From NCBI RefSeq assembly GCF_003461955.1, contig NZ_QTYB01000007.1, positions 505-64,504 on the forward strand: DNA of 64,000 nt. The letters are read 5' to 3'. The number at the start of each line of letters is the position of its first letter. Position 1 is the first letter of the stretch. Shown one piece after another: positions 1 through 9,302 of this stretch. A model generated the notes under the pieces. It saw only the letters and a program-made list of their open reading frames with translations, was not told the origin of the DNA and did not search any database. The stretch is from Ruminococcus sp. AM36-2AA (GTDB lineage Bacteria; Bacillota; Clostridia; Lachnospirales; Lachnospiraceae). The position numbers were made by a program, and so were the translations under genes.

Positions 1-229
1 GCCGATCTGGGTTCCTGGGTCCTTCGGCATTTATAATGGTACACTGTGCCGATCTGCTTCCTGGGTTCTTCGGCATTTATAATGGTACACTGTGCTGATC
101 TGCTTCTTGGGTTCTTCGATATTTATAGTGGTACACTGTGCCAATCTGCTTCCTGGATTCTTCGATATTTATAGTGGTACACTGTGCCGATCTGCTTCCT
201 GGATTCTTCAGTATTTATAGTGAGACGCT
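1..229. repeat. 46-bp tandem repeat array, about five units, cut by the window start
   Basis: Five head-to-tail units start at 1, 48, 94, 140 and 186. The first is 47 bp, the next three are 46 bp, and the last loses similarity after about 229. Each unit runs from a GCCGATCTG-like start through TTCTTCGGCATTTATA to TGGTACACTGT. The 3' units share extra changes (CGATATTTATAGTG), so the array has been diverging. The unit length is not a multiple of three and no ribosome binding site precedes any open frame, so I read it as non-coding. The array may continue to the left of the window. Confidence 0.9.
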
Positions 230-333
230 ACGCCGATACAGCTACACTCCCACAATCCCAGGACAGGACGCCCGCGTCCGCTTCCGTTCCCGCCCCGGCT
301 TTTATCTTTTTTCCTGCCGGCTGGAAGTGTCAG

Positions 334-538
334 CCAGAGGGAGAGGATATCGGTTCGGGCTGTTGCGGAGGAGGGGTGATACAACTTAGGTCCCGGGAGA
401 GGGCGTTATTGCGGCAGGGTCAGCTGTTTGAGCCAGCGGCGAGTTCTGGCCCTGCCGCAATGGTTTTAGCCATCTCACGGAACCTTAGTTGTATCCCCCG
501 ACGGAGTCCTTGCCCGGGCCGATATCCTCTCCCTCTGG
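334..538. repeat. 205-nt nested inverted repeat (large imperfect hairpin)
   Basis: Three nested pairs of arms fold this GC-rich segment on itself. 334-353 pairs perfectly with 519-538 over 20 bp. 373-400 pairs imperfectly with 471-499 around a GATACAAC core. 408-419 (ATTGCGGCAGGG) pairs perfectly with 450-461. About 30 nt of loop remain. The flank 539-660 repeats short pieces of it (CCCTCTGGCG and CACGGAACC each occur twice). No convincing gene lies in 230-708: frames there have no ribosome binding site and mirror one another across the dyad. It could be a palindromic mobile remnant or a structured RNA. Confidence 0.8.
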
Positions 539-708
539 CGTCCGGCTTTCTCCCCGAATCGATGCCACATCCCTCTGGCGTACCAACTTTCCATTCCCCT
601 CACGGAACCCTTGCCCACACCGACATTCTCCCCTCCATAAATCCAAACAAAAAAGCCTAGAGCCCCAGGATTCACATTCATCCCAGAGCGCCAGGCCCAT
701 ATCAGTCA

Positions 709-781
709 AGCTGGAAATGAGACTCGAACTCACGACCCCTTCATTACGAGTGAAGTGCTCTACCGACTGAGCTATTCCAGC
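709..781 (-). tRNA. tRNA-Thr, anticodon CGT
   Basis: Read on the minus strand this is a full cloverleaf. The 7-bp acceptor stem GCTGGAA/TTCCAGC is followed by a D arm with AGCTCAGTCGGTAGAGC, a CTTCA/TGAAG anticodon stem with loop CTCGTAA, and a T arm with GTTCGAGTC. The anticodon CGT reads ACG, threonine. The discriminator base is T and no CCA is encoded. Confidence 0.96.
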
Positions 782-837
782 TTGTGTTAAACACAAATGA
801 TATTATACCTTATTTTTCAGAAAATGCAAGCAATTTT

Positions 838-1672
838 TTATTTTTTATCCGCACCCCCATACCCAATCACAAAATCATCCGTCTTACAGATCACCTTCGA
901 ATCATTATCCTTCTGGAAAACCCGAAAAGAAACCGAAAGCTCATTGATACCAGCATTTTTTCCCAGGAAATACATCTTTACAATCTCACTCTTCCCTGCC
1001 GGAATCCCCTCACACGAAATATTCGCCGTCTTACACTCCTTACCATTAACCTTAACATTTCTACATCTGACATCAATATCCTGTTCCGTATCATTCACTA
1101 CACAAAACCTTGGAGTAAGCCCCATGACACTATTCTTCACAATACCCTTTTCGATAATCTTAACACCCTTGTCATCGTAAAGAACAATCCCACCACCGCC
1201 AATCTCCTGCTCATACGATCCACTGATATCAGTCTTTATGGAAATATTATCCACTACAGCAATATCATCATACGTCTTATCCTCATAAAAACGCAAGCCA
1301 CATTCCACATCCGCCACACGGTCAATTCCATATCCATCACATTCCTGTTTCGAAACCACCAGTAATCCATCAGTTTCCCCACCTGGTTCTGCCTTGTCAA
1401 AAAACAAACTGTTTGCTTCTACTTTACAGCCATTAATATAACAATTTTCGGCTATCAAACCCATTTTTTTCATCCGTATTATTTTCAATATGAAGCGGTA
1501 TGACAATATTCTGCTCTGCATCCAGAGAAGCTTCCGAAACCGAAACCTTTATATTATTTTCGTCATAGATCACCTGTTCCAGAACTGTAGACTTCTCTGC
1601 CCAGACCGTTACCGTAGCAAACATAGTAAAGAATACCGCCGCAAAAATCCCGGCTGCCAATTTCTTTTTCAT
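838..1672 (-). pseudogene. Secreted protein of unknown function, split by a frameshift in an A7 run
   Basis: The 5' part (1672 down to about 1470) starts with a typical signal peptide: MKKK, then a hydrophobic stretch ending near VWAEK. It continues to a frame ending at 1433. The next frame picks up exactly where the first loses sense and runs to 838. The switch falls in seven consecutive A (minus strand, about 1464-1470). With six A the two parts join into one protein of about 277 residues, with no other fault. The mature part is beta-rich, has several cysteines and a glycine run, and resembles no family I recognise. It lies just downstream of the branching-enzyme-like gene on the same strand. 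A sequencing slip, phase variation or a real null allele would look the same. Confidence 0.7.
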
Positions 1673-1685
1673 ACAACATCCCTCA

Positions 1686-3830
1686 CTATTTTCTGCTGAT
1701 CTTTACTTTCTTCCCCACCCTCTTTACGGATGAAACTTTTTTCTCAGGAGTACAGCTAAAAACAGTCACTCCATAAGCCGGGAGCTTCATTTTCAGAGAA
1801 TTTTCCCTGTTATCACACTCCGCATGCACCGCATTTTTGGCCCTGGTATTCACAACACCCAGACCACCATATTTTCCATTATCACTGTTAAAAATCTCTT
1901 TATACTTTCCAGCAAAAGGCACACCGACCTGATAGCTGTCATAAGACACCGGTGAAAAATTACATACTATAAGAAGCGTCTCTTCCATTTTTTCCGTTTT
2001 TCTCAGAAAAGCAACAATATTTTCGTCATAGTTGGTAAACTGGATCCATTCAAAACCATCCGAATTACCATCCATCGCATACAGCGCCGGACAACTTCTG
2101 TACATCGCATTCAGATCATGAATATATGCTTTCATTTCTTCTATGCACTCTTTATCCGGTGCTGTCATCTTCACTCCCGGATGAAGCATCAGATAAGCGT
2201 AGGCCGCACGTACCTGAGCCAGTTTCTGTTTCGGAGATCCCGGAAGTTTTTCAAGAAATTCCTTCAGAGTTCCTACATCCCTTCGTCCCAGGGTCAGTAC
2301 ATAATGTTCACTGTACGCATACATCATGGAAAGCGTCAGCTGATCATAATAATCCTTTCTTTCCAGCGGTTCTACTTCTATATAGGAGAGAAGATCTTTC
2401 GTCCATCCGCCACTCCACTTATAATCAAATCCCAGATGATCATTCTCCACGCTGTCTGTAAGCTGAGGCCAAAGTCCATCCTCCTGTGCGATCAAAAGAA
2501 CTCCCGGATTGCGTTTCTTAACAATAGAATTCAGATGTTTCAGAAACTCCACAGCCTGGAGATTTTCATTAGAGCCATAAAGATTTGGTCTCCACTGTCC
2601 TGCCTCTCTTCCAAAATCCAGATACAGCATGGCATCTACATCATCCAGGCGAAATCCATCTACATGGAACTCATCCAGCCAGAAAAATGCATTCGAGAGA
2701 AGAAAATCCTTAACCATAGGGCTTCCATAATTATAAAGCATCGTCCCCCACATCGGATGGACCGCCATAGCCGGATCCTGAACTTCATAAAGAGGTGTTC
2801 CATCAAATTTCTCCAGTCCTGCATCAAATCGTGGAAACTGTGCAGGTGTCCAGTCCAGGATCACACCAATTCCTTCCTGGTGAAGTTCTTCCACCAGAGC
2901 ACGAAAATCTGCCGGTGTTCCAAAACGATTCGTCAGCGCAAAATAAGATGAAGTGGAATATCCCCCTGAATTCTGATCCAGATACTCCATAACCGGATGA
3001 AATTCCACATGTGTATACCCTGTTTCTTTTAAAAATGCTGCCAGTTCACCATGTTTTTTCCACTCTGTTATATCTGTTTCATAAACAGACACCGGAACTT
3101 CACGGCTTACAAACTTTTCACGTTCTTTCATCCACTCTTCATCCTGCCAGGAAAACTCTCCCAGCTCTGCCACAACCGAGATCACAGACGGAGCCTCCTG
3201 CACCCCGTTTCCGTAAGGATCTGACTTGCGCTGTACAGCCCCGCCTTTTATCTTGATTTCATATTGATAAGAAGCGCCTGCCTTTACGCCCGGAACAAAA
3301 AGTTCAAAAATACCGGACATCGGCATACGATGCATCGGAAGCCGTCTTCCATCCCATCTGTCAAAATCACCAACTATACTTACACGGATCGCATTGGGTG
3401 CCCATACCGCAAAATAAGTTCCACGCACACCTCCACAGACAACCGGATGTGCACCAAGTTTCTTATAGGCTTTATAATAAACGCCTGCACAAAATGCTCT
3501 TTCCTCTTCTTCTGTAATCTGGCAGGGATATTCATAAGCATCAAAAAAAGCCTCTTTCATGCTGCCCCGTGTAACCTGAAAACGATACTCCGGAATTCTT
3601 TTCAGAGGAAGCATTACCGCATAATAGCCAGCCTCATCTTCCAGTATCATTGGATAAGACTTTTTTCCAACTATTACTTCCGCAGCTTCCGTCCCCGGAA
3701 AAAATCCCTGAATAAGCACTCCGTCATCTGTCACTCTCGGCTGCATCACGTCCCTCGGCGCAGCTTCCTCACCATAAACGATCGCCTCGATCCGGGGCCA
3801 GTCCATATATTCATACGCTTTATCAGCCAT
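1686..3830 (-). CDS. GH13 branching-enzyme-like protein lacking catalytic residues
   Basis: This 714-residue protein has the architecture of glycogen branching enzyme: an N-terminal beta domain (about 1-95), a CBM48-like domain (about 120-220), a GH13 barrel (about 245-590) and a C-terminal beta domain. The N-terminal domains look ordinary, but the barrel has lost conserved sites. Region I has Gln331 where His is expected (DWTPAQFP). Region II keeps Arg394 and the nucleophile Asp396. Region III reads LLIAQED, with Gln449 at the acid/base Glu. Region IV reads GRRDV where SHDEV is expected, so Arg517 replaces the third catalytic Asp. About 30 residues usually following the HPGKK motif are also missing near residue 555. 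Family knowledge says such a protein should not branch glucan; a glucan-binding or scaffolding role is inference. Confidence 0.85.
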   Translation of the reverse strand: MADKAYEYMDWPRIEAIVYGEEAAPRDVMQPRVTDDGVLIQGFFPGTEAAEVIVGKKSYPMILEDEAGYYAVMLPLKRIPEYRFQVTRGSMKEAFFDAYEYPCQITEEEERAFCAGVYYKAYKKLGAHPVVCGGVRGTYFAVWAPNAIRVSIVGDFDRWDGRRLPMHRMPMSGIFELFVPGVKAGASYQYEIKIKGGAVQRKSDPYGNGVQEAPSVISVVAELGEFSWQDEEWMKEREKFVSREVPVSVYETDITEWKKHGELAAFLKETGYTHVEFHPVMEYLDQNSGGYSTSSYFALTNRFGTPADFRALVEELHQEGIGVILDWTPAQFPRFDAGLEKFDGTPLYEVQDPAMAVHPMWGTMLYNYGSPMVKDFLLSNAFFWLDEFHVDGFRLDDVDAMLYLDFGREAGQWRPNLYGSNENLQAVEFLKHLNSIVKKRNPGVLLIAQEDGLWPQLTDSVENDHLGFDYKWSGGWTKDLLSYIEVEPLERKDYYDQLTLSMMYAYSEHYVLTLGRRDVGTLKEFLEKLPGSPKQKLAQVRAAYAYLMLHPGVKMTAPDKECIEEMKAYIHDLNAMYRSCPALYAMDGNSDGFEWIQFTNYDENIVAFLRKTEKMEETLLIVCNFSPVSYDSYQVGVPFAGKYKEIFNSDNGKYGGLGVVNTRAKNAVHAECDNRENSLKMKLPAYGVTVFSCTPEKKVSSVKRVGKKVKISRK

Positions 3831-3995
3831 AATCGTCTCCTCCGTTATATCTGTTGTTTTATAGACTCAGTTTACCACTTTTTTACTGAAAAATAAAGAA
3901 AACTCTTCTTAATCTTCGCAAAAAAGCACTCAAGTAACCGGTAACAGAACAGAAAATAAATCAATTTAGTTCTTCCCAAAATACCTTCCAGAGCT

Positions 3996-4001
3996 TATAA
4001 T
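3996..4001 (+). promoter_or_regulatory. Likely -10 box for the fructokinase gene
   Basis: A perfect TATAAT sits about 70 nt upstream of the start codon in an AT-rich gap between divergent genes. No good -35 hexamer is visible 16-18 bp upstream, so the promoter may need an activator. Confidence 0.4.
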
Positions 4002-4069
4002 ATGAGGCAGAAAAACAGGCGGGTATTCTTATTCCGCTATAAAAAACAACTTACCAGGAGGAATTATCA

Positions 4070-5041
4070 ATGGAAAACAAACTGTATGATGTAACCGCTC
4101 TCGGCGAACTTCTGATCGACTTTACTGAAAACGGCAACAGTTCCCAGGGAAATCCTACTTTTGAAGCAAACCCGGGCGGCGCTCCCTGCAATGTACTCGC
4201 CATGCTGAACCGCCTTGGCAAAAAAACAGCATTTATCGGAAAAGTTGGAAACGATATGTTCGGCAAACAGCTGAAAACAGCTGTTGAAGAATGCGGTATC
4301 GATACCAGAAACCTTGTTATGGACGATGAAATCCATACCACTCTTGCTTTTGTACATACATATCCAGATGGAGACCGTGATTTCTCCTTCTACCGCAATC
4401 CAGGCGCAGATATGATGCTCACCAAAGACGAAGTAGATGCCGAACTGATCCGCAACTCCAGAATTTTTCATTTCGGTACTCTTTCATCCACACACGAAGG
4501 CGTCCGCGAAGCAACCCGCTACGCTCTTGATGTGGCAAAAGAAGCCAACTGTATCATCACTTTCGATCCAAACCTTCGCCCACCTCTCTGGAAAGACCTT
4601 AATGACGCCCGCAAAGAGATCGAATACGGCATGGAACGCTGCGATGTGCTGAAGATCTCCGACAACGAAGTGGAATTCCTTTTTGATACTACAGACTACG
4701 ATAAAGGCGCAGCTCTCATCGAAGAAAAATACCACATCCCCCTTGTCCTGATCACCCTTGGAAAAGACGGAAGCCGTGCATACTACCATGGCCGAAAAGT
4801 AGAAGCCGCACCATTCCTTCAGGAACACACCATCGAAACCACCGGCGCCGGCGACACCTTCTGCGCCAGCACCCTGAACTACGTCCTTGACCACGGCCTC
4901 GAAAGCCTCACCGATGAAAACCTGAAAGAACTCCTCACCTTCGCAAACGCAGCCGCTTCCCTCATCACCACCAAAAAAGGCGCCCTCCGCGTAATGCCAA
5001 CCAAAGAAGAAGTAGAAACCTTCATCAAATCCCGCAATTAA
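4070..5041 (+). CDS. scrK: Fructokinase, PfkB/ribokinase family
   Basis: Predicted to phosphorylate fructose at the 6 position with ATP in the cytoplasm. The 323-residue length is normal. The N-terminal PfkB signature (NPGGAPCNVLAML) and C-terminal ATP-site signature (ETTGAGDTFCAS, with the catalytic Asp of GAGD) are both present. An AGGAGGAATTATCA leader gives a strong ribosome binding site and fixes the start. It stands alone, divergent from the branching-enzyme-like gene, with its own terminator. No sucrose hydrolase or PTS is adjacent, so sucrose use is not shown by context. Confidence 0.9.
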   Translation: MENKLYDVTALGELLIDFTENGNSSQGNPTFEANPGGAPCNVLAMLNRLGKKTAFIGKVGNDMFGKQLKTAVEECGIDTRNLVMDDEIHTTLAFVHTYPDGDRDFSFYRNPGADMMLTKDEVDAELIRNSRIFHFGTLSSTHEGVREATRYALDVAKEANCIITFDPNLRPPLWKDLNDARKEIEYGMERCDVLKISDNEVEFLFDTTDYDKGAALIEEKYHIPLVLITLGKDGSRAYYHGRKVEAAPFLQEHTIETTGAGDTFCASTLNYVLDHGLESLTDENLKELLTFANAAASLITTKKGALRVMPTKEEVETFIKSRN

Positions 5042-5049
5042 AAAAAGGC

Positions 5050-5076
5050 GGCCTGCACTTGCAGGCCACTTTTTTT
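5050..5076 (+). terminator. Intrinsic terminator of the fructokinase gene
   Basis: GGCCTGC and GCAGGCC pair around a 4-nt loop, followed by seven T. It lies 9 nt after the stop codon. Confidence 0.9.
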
Positions 5077-5245
5077 ATGTACATCCACAACTCAAGAAAA
5101 TAAAAATCAGACCTGCACTCAGGCAATACCCAACAGCACCCCAAAGAACAGGCCTATTTTTTAACGCACATCCACACCCCAGGGAACAGGGCGCAAGCGC
5201 CCGCCTTCCCGTCCACTCTCCAACGCCGTACCCGTGCCCGGAAAG

Positions 5246-5306
5246 GGAGGGGTGCAGGGGAGGGAAAAGCGGGCTTCGAAACTCCGAGCGCCTTTCTCTC
5301 CCCTGC
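5246..5306. repeat. GC-rich imperfect inverted repeat between fructokinase and manA
   Basis: GCAGGGGAGGG near 5246 pairs with CTCTCCCCTGC near 5296-5306, with a partly paired interior. A smaller hairpin GGGCGC-AA-GCGCCC lies at 5189-5202. The composition resembles the GC-rich element at 230-660. There is no clear U tract on the manA (minus) side, so I do not call it a terminator. The rest of 5079-5312 holds no gene. Confidence 0.5.
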
Positions 5307-5312
5307 GGTTTT

Positions 5313-6254
5313 CTACACTGTTGTCAACAGTGCCTCAAATTTTCCTTCCATTTCATACTCGCCGGCATTAGCCGTAATAAACACGCTATCTCCCTTCTGC
5401 ACCTCAACGCACTCCTCTCCGGACTGTACCTTCCCGGTACCGTCTAAGACGAGTAAACTTGCAAAAGAAGTCTTATCAATCTCCCCAAAGATCTTCTTCA
5501 TCCTCTGTCCATCCAGAACCACCTTATCAACCGTAAAATAATCACAGTCCACAATATGCGGCTCAAAAGACTTCTTCCGAAGGATCGGCACCCTCTTCGT
5601 CACCTGAAGTGCCTTCTCAATATGAAGATCCCTCTCCTTACCATTAGCATCCTTACGGCCATAATCATAAACCCTGTAAGTCACATTGGAATTTTCCTGG
5701 ATCTCCGCGATCAGATTTCCTTTACCAATTGCATGAATGGTACCCGGCTCGATAAAAAGCACATCCCCTTTATGAACTTCAACCTTGTTCAGAACTTCCA
5801 GAAGGGTCTTATTCTTAATTCTCTCCTCAAACTCCTCCTTGGAAACTTCACGGGAAAATCCATAATACAGGCTGGCACCTTCCTCGCAGTCCACGATATA
5901 CCACATCTCCGTCTTGCCATACTGACCTTCATTCTTCATGGCATACTCATCATCCGGATGTACCTGGATAGACAGATCATCCTTCGCATCAATAAATTTG
6001 ATCAGCAGCGGAAACTGGCTGTAATGGCGGCTGTGAGTACCGGTAACCTTCTTTCCCTCCATGAGGATATACTCGCTGAGTGTTTCTCCGGCATATTCTC
6101 CGTTTGCCACATAGCTGGGTCCGTCCGGGTGGCAGGAAAGCTCCCAGGTCTCTGCAAGCTTGTCGCCGTCATATTCTTTTCCAAATTCTGTCATCAGTCT
6201 TGTGCCGCCCCACAGATAATCCTTGCAGCTGGGTTTTAATTTCAAAATTGCCAT
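5313..6254 (-). CDS. manA: Mannose-6-phosphate isomerase, class I
   Basis: Interconverts mannose-6-phosphate and fructose-6-phosphate and so feeds mannose carbon into glycolysis. The 313 residues match the short Firmicutes form. Zinc-site motifs are visible: QVHPDD near residue 100 and GTIHAIG near 170, followed by the AEIQENSNVTYRVYDYGR signature. A GAAAGGAAG site precedes the start. It is the last gene of the minus-strand mannan operon, after the two GH130 genes, and appears undamaged. Confidence 0.93.
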   Translation of the reverse strand: MAILKLKPSCKDYLWGGTRLMTEFGKEYDGDKLAETWELSCHPDGPSYVANGEYAGETLSEYILMEGKKVTGTHSRHYSQFPLLIKFIDAKDDLSIQVHPDDEYAMKNEGQYGKTEMWYIVDCEEGASLYYGFSREVSKEEFEERIKNKTLLEVLNKVEVHKGDVLFIEPGTIHAIGKGNLIAEIQENSNVTYRVYDYGRKDANGKERDLHIEKALQVTKRVPILRKKSFEPHIVDCDYFTVDKVVLDGQRMKKIFGEIDKTSFASLLVLDGTGKVQSGEECVEVQKGDSVFITANAGEYEMEGKFEALLTTV

Positions 6255-6346
6255 AATCTGTCTTCCTTTCTTTCATCTATACCGGATAAAGCGGACTGTC
6301 ACGCCCGCTTTATCTTGTTCGATGTCTCTGTGACATCCCTTCATTA

Positions 6347-7282
6347 TTATCGGATTCCCAGCTCTGTATCTTCCTCACGTACAAGGCTGTGATCCTTAAT
6401 ATAGTCAACAATCTCATCCAGTGTTGTAAATGCAACACCAACATAGCTGTCTGCTGCTCCATAGTAAAGAGCGATCTTTCCTGTCTCAGAATCATGGATG
6501 GTCGCACATGGGAAGCATACATTCGGCACAAAACCTCTCTCCTCATACCAGGTTTCCGGTGTAAGAAGGAAGTTCTCGCAGCGATATTTCACTCTGGAAG
6601 GCTCATCGATATCCAGGATCGCAGCACCGCCGCCGATCTTTACGGACTCCCACCACTCAGATGTTTTTCCCATTACGTGACGGTGTTTTCCCCAGAAAGT
6701 CATATCCGGGCTCTCACTTAAGAAAATATCACCAAACGGTGTATGGCCGCTGTCAGATGGTCTGGAAAGCATCACATAATTGCCGTTAATTTTTCTCGGG
6801 AAAAGAACTGCATTTCTGTTAAATGGAATGAACGGATTTTCAATTCTTGTAAAAGTCTTGAAATCTGTTGTTTTTGCAACACCGATAGATGCACCGTAAA
6901 AATCCTGGCACCAGATCACATAATAGGTATCTTCTACTTTTACGAGACGTGGATCGTATGCATATTTCGGCATAAAAGACTCGCCTTTTTCGTTGACAAA
7001 ATTGATCTTTTCTTTATCAAATGTCCAGTGAAGTCCGTCCTCACTTCTTCCAAAATAAATGAACGGAATGCCGTTCACCTGCTCACCACGGAACACGCCG
7101 ATAAATTTTCCTTCATAAGGAATAACCGCACTGTTGAAGATTCTGGCAACTCCCTCTACCGGATTACGTCCGATCACCGGGTTTTCCGTATATCTCCACA
7201 GTGGTGCTCCTTCATGATTTTCCGGTTTGTCCTGCCACGGCACGTTTGGAACTGCCGGGCTGATCATTTTATATTTGCTCAT
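6347..7282 (-). CDS. GH130 beta-1,4-manno-oligosaccharide phosphorylase with an apparent internal in-frame deletion
   Basis: GH130 enzymes phosphorolyse beta-1,4-mannosides to mannose-1-phosphate. The N-terminal two thirds (NPVIGRNP, YDPRLVKVED, FNRNAVLFPRKING, RPSDSGHTPFGDIF) and the C-terminal end (VPNVCFPCATIHD, ALYYGAAD) are typical of the GH130_2 group. Between them KIGGGA joins directly to AILDIDEPSRVKYR near residue 220. Relatives have about 28 more residues there, containing the conserved GWL-x-x-YHG segment that lines the phosphate site. At 311 residues it is correspondingly short. The frame stays open, so protein may be made but activity is doubtful. It begins 1 nt after the upstream GH130 remnant. 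The size of the gap is judged from memory of the family. Confidence 0.8.
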   Translation of the reverse strand: MSKYKMISPAVPNVPWQDKPENHEGAPLWRYTENPVIGRNPVEGVARIFNSAVIPYEGKFIGVFRGEQVNGIPFIYFGRSEDGLHWTFDKEKINFVNEKGESFMPKYAYDPRLVKVEDTYYVIWCQDFYGASIGVAKTTDFKTFTRIENPFIPFNRNAVLFPRKINGNYVMLSRPSDSGHTPFGDIFLSESPDMTFWGKHRHVMGKTSEWWESVKIGGGAAILDIDEPSRVKYRCENFLLTPETWYEERGFVPNVCFPCATIHDSETGKIALYYGAADSYVGVAFTTLDEIVDYIKDHSLVREEDTELGIR

Positions 7283-7283
7283 A

Positions 7284-8140
7284 TTATTTTTCTCCTTCTG
7301 CTTTTAAGATCTCAAGATTTTTTGCAATCAGCTCACAGCGCTGTTTTACGCAGTCCGGAGAACGCTTGGGATCTTCCGGTGTGTTGAAAAGATAATCTTC
7401 CATTTTATCGATAGTGGTGGTTGCCACATGCATTCTGGTATCACAGGAAGCGTAGTAGATATAAATGGTTCCGTCCTCGTCAGCAATGGCTCCGTTTGTG
7501 AACACTACATTGGAGACATCTCCCACTCTTTCCTCGCCGAAGGGAACAAGGAAAACTCCGGATGCAGGCAGACATTTCTCTGCTGCGGAGACTGGAGAGT
7601 TTTTAAATTATCAAGACGCTCCCAGGTTTTGAGATCTTTGGTACGGACGATTCCCGCCTCTGCAACTGCCGCGGAAAGGTCACTGTTGTCTGGATCTTTA
7701 CTCTCAGAGCAGAACACTCCGTAGATCCAGCCGTCTTCATGCTGGGTAAGACGCATATCATATACATTGGTCTCCTCCGGGCAGGTATCCGGCAGAACTA
7801 CCGGGTAATCCCAGAAATGGAAACCATCGATTCCGTTGTCACTCTCTGCCACTGCAAAGAAAGATTTACGGTCGTTTCCCTCCACACGGACTACGAGATA
7901 ATATTTTCCATTAAGCTTGATGGCTCCGGAATTCATCACTGCGTTGATGCCGAGACGTTCCTGGAAATTCGGATTTGTTTTTTCATCCAGATCGTATCTC
8001 CAGTGTACCGGTGCAAACTCTCTGGTAAGTACCGGATATTCGTAGCGGTCATAGATTCCGTTGTACCACTGTGTTTTCTGGTTTTTTCTGGCAACCAGTC
8101 TGTCCACTTTTTCTTTTTCGATATAATACTGTTTATGCAA
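7284..8140 (-). pseudogene. GH130 4-O-beta-mannosylglucose phosphorylase, internal deletion with frameshift
   Basis: The first part (8140 to about 7550) encodes an N-terminal GH130_1 sequence through [14 protein letters not shown]. The next residues that make sense, [16 protein letters not shown] to the C terminus, lie in another frame ending at 7284. Full-length relatives have about 390-400 residues; here the two parts total about 285. Roughly 105 codons are therefore missing at about 7545-7556, and the join is out of frame. The missing block is central beta-propeller including substrate-site residues. The gene overlaps the epimerase stop by 8 nt, as in an intact operon. This enzyme would normally act on the mannosylglucose made by the epimerase. 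Confidence 0.85.
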
Positions 8141-9302
8141 TGTCTTTCATCCTCCTGATCACTTCTATACACATACGTCCGTTATGATACGGGCATTTCC
8201 ACGGCTCCACGATAGGTTTCTCCACCGGAGTATGGTCCTCATGGATACACCAGTACCACTCGGAACCGTTTCTCTTGTCGATCATGTAATTTTTGATATA
8301 ATCCCAGACATCCTCTGCCGCCTGGAGATATTTTTTCTCTGCAGGATCTTTCTGGTATCCGTTCAGAAAACCAACTACGGATTCCGCCTGTACCCACCAT
8401 ACTCTGGTGGTATCATTGACACCGTTTTCACACTCGTTCATAAGAGAATGGTCGCGGTATGCTGTTTTGTATACATTTGCAAGGATTTCTTTTGTGATGG
8501 GCGCAACCTTTGCGGTGTACGCCGGATCATCCAGCACTTCAAGTCCACGGTCAATCAGCCAGGAAGTTTCAATATCATGTCCATAGGAGTAAAGATCAAT
8601 AAGAGTGTTCCACTCTCTGTCAAAAAATACTTCCTGTCTTTTCTGTGCCGGGTTATATACCTTGTCTGCAAAAATATCCAGCATAAAACGCAGGCGGTCT
8701 CCGGTGAATTTATCTTTTGTTACACGGTAAAACTCTGTGTACGCCTCAAACACATGAAGCAGGGTATTCATGGTTTTCTCTGCGATCACACCGTTCTCGG
8801 AAAGCTTGTCGTTCTCTTCCAGCTGGAAATTCCGCTTGAAGGCTTCCAGATATCCGAATTCATCGGTGCATTTTTCCTCGATGATCTTCTGAAGACCTTT
8901 GGCGATCTCTAATGCTTCCTCGTTTCCGGTGGTATCATAATAGGAAGAAAGGGCATAGATGGCAAATGCCTGATTGTAGATATGCTTTGTGGTATCCAGA
9001 GGTTTTCCGTCATATGTCACAGACCAGAACACACCTCCACATTCCTGATCCAGACATTTTTCCTTCAGGAACTGATAGGCATGATCTGCATATTCCCGTT
9101 CTTTTTCAAAGCCCTCAATACGGCTGACACTGGAAAAGAACCAGAGGATCCTGCTGTTTAAGATGCAGCCTTTTTCAAATTTTTTATCCAGCTTTAAATC
9201 GTAATCCATGTAGCCGTAATATCCGCCGAATTCTTCATCCTTCAGGCCTTCACAGAAAGGAATGATCCCGTTTTTCAGATGTTCTCTGATCTCATTTAAC
9301 AT
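8133..9302 (-). CDS. AGE-family cellobiose/mannobiose 2-epimerase
   Basis: An (alpha/alpha)6-barrel epimerase of the N-acylglucosamine 2-epimerase family. Its neighbours (two GH130, ManA) point to epimerising beta-1,4-mannobiose to mannosylglucose. Typical motifs are present: [39 protein letters not shown] and a late [10 protein letters not shown], supplying the catalytic histidines. The start at MLNEIREHL is preceded by AAAGGAGCAG. The 389 residues match the family and the gene is undamaged, unlike the genes on both sides. Confidence 0.88.
   Translation of the reverse strand: MLNEIREHLKNGIIPFCEGLKDEEFGGYYGYMDYDLKLDKKFEKGCILNSRILWFFSSVSRIEGFEKEREYADHAYQFLKEKCLDQECGGVFWSVTYDGKPLDTTKHIYNQAFAIYALSSYYDTTGNEEALEIAKGLQKIIEEKCTDEFGYLEAFKRNFQLEENDKLSENGVIAEKTMNTLLHVFEAYTEFYRVTKDKFTGDRLRFMLDIFADKVYNPAQKRQEVFFDREWNTLIDLYSYGHDIETSWLIDRGLEVLDDPAYTAKVAPITKEILANVYKTAYRDHSLMNECENGVNDTTRVWWVQAESVVGFLNGYQKDPAEKKYLQAAEDVWDYIKNYMIDKRNGSEWYWCIHEDHTPVEKPIVEPWKCPYHNGRMCIEVIRRMKDIA

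Noticed and set aside
1..229. CRISPR array
   Set aside because: Units are contiguous without unique spacers and no cas gene is in the window; these are plain tandem repeats.
138..796. Several short open frames in the left-end region
   Set aside because: They run through the tandem repeats and the palindrome on both strands, lack ribosome sites and overlap the tRNA.
1463..1472. Programmed ribosomal frameshift in the A7 run
   Set aside because: Joining the frames needs one base skipped or removed; no stimulatory structure or internal Shine-Dalgarno site is apparent, and a simple indel is enough.
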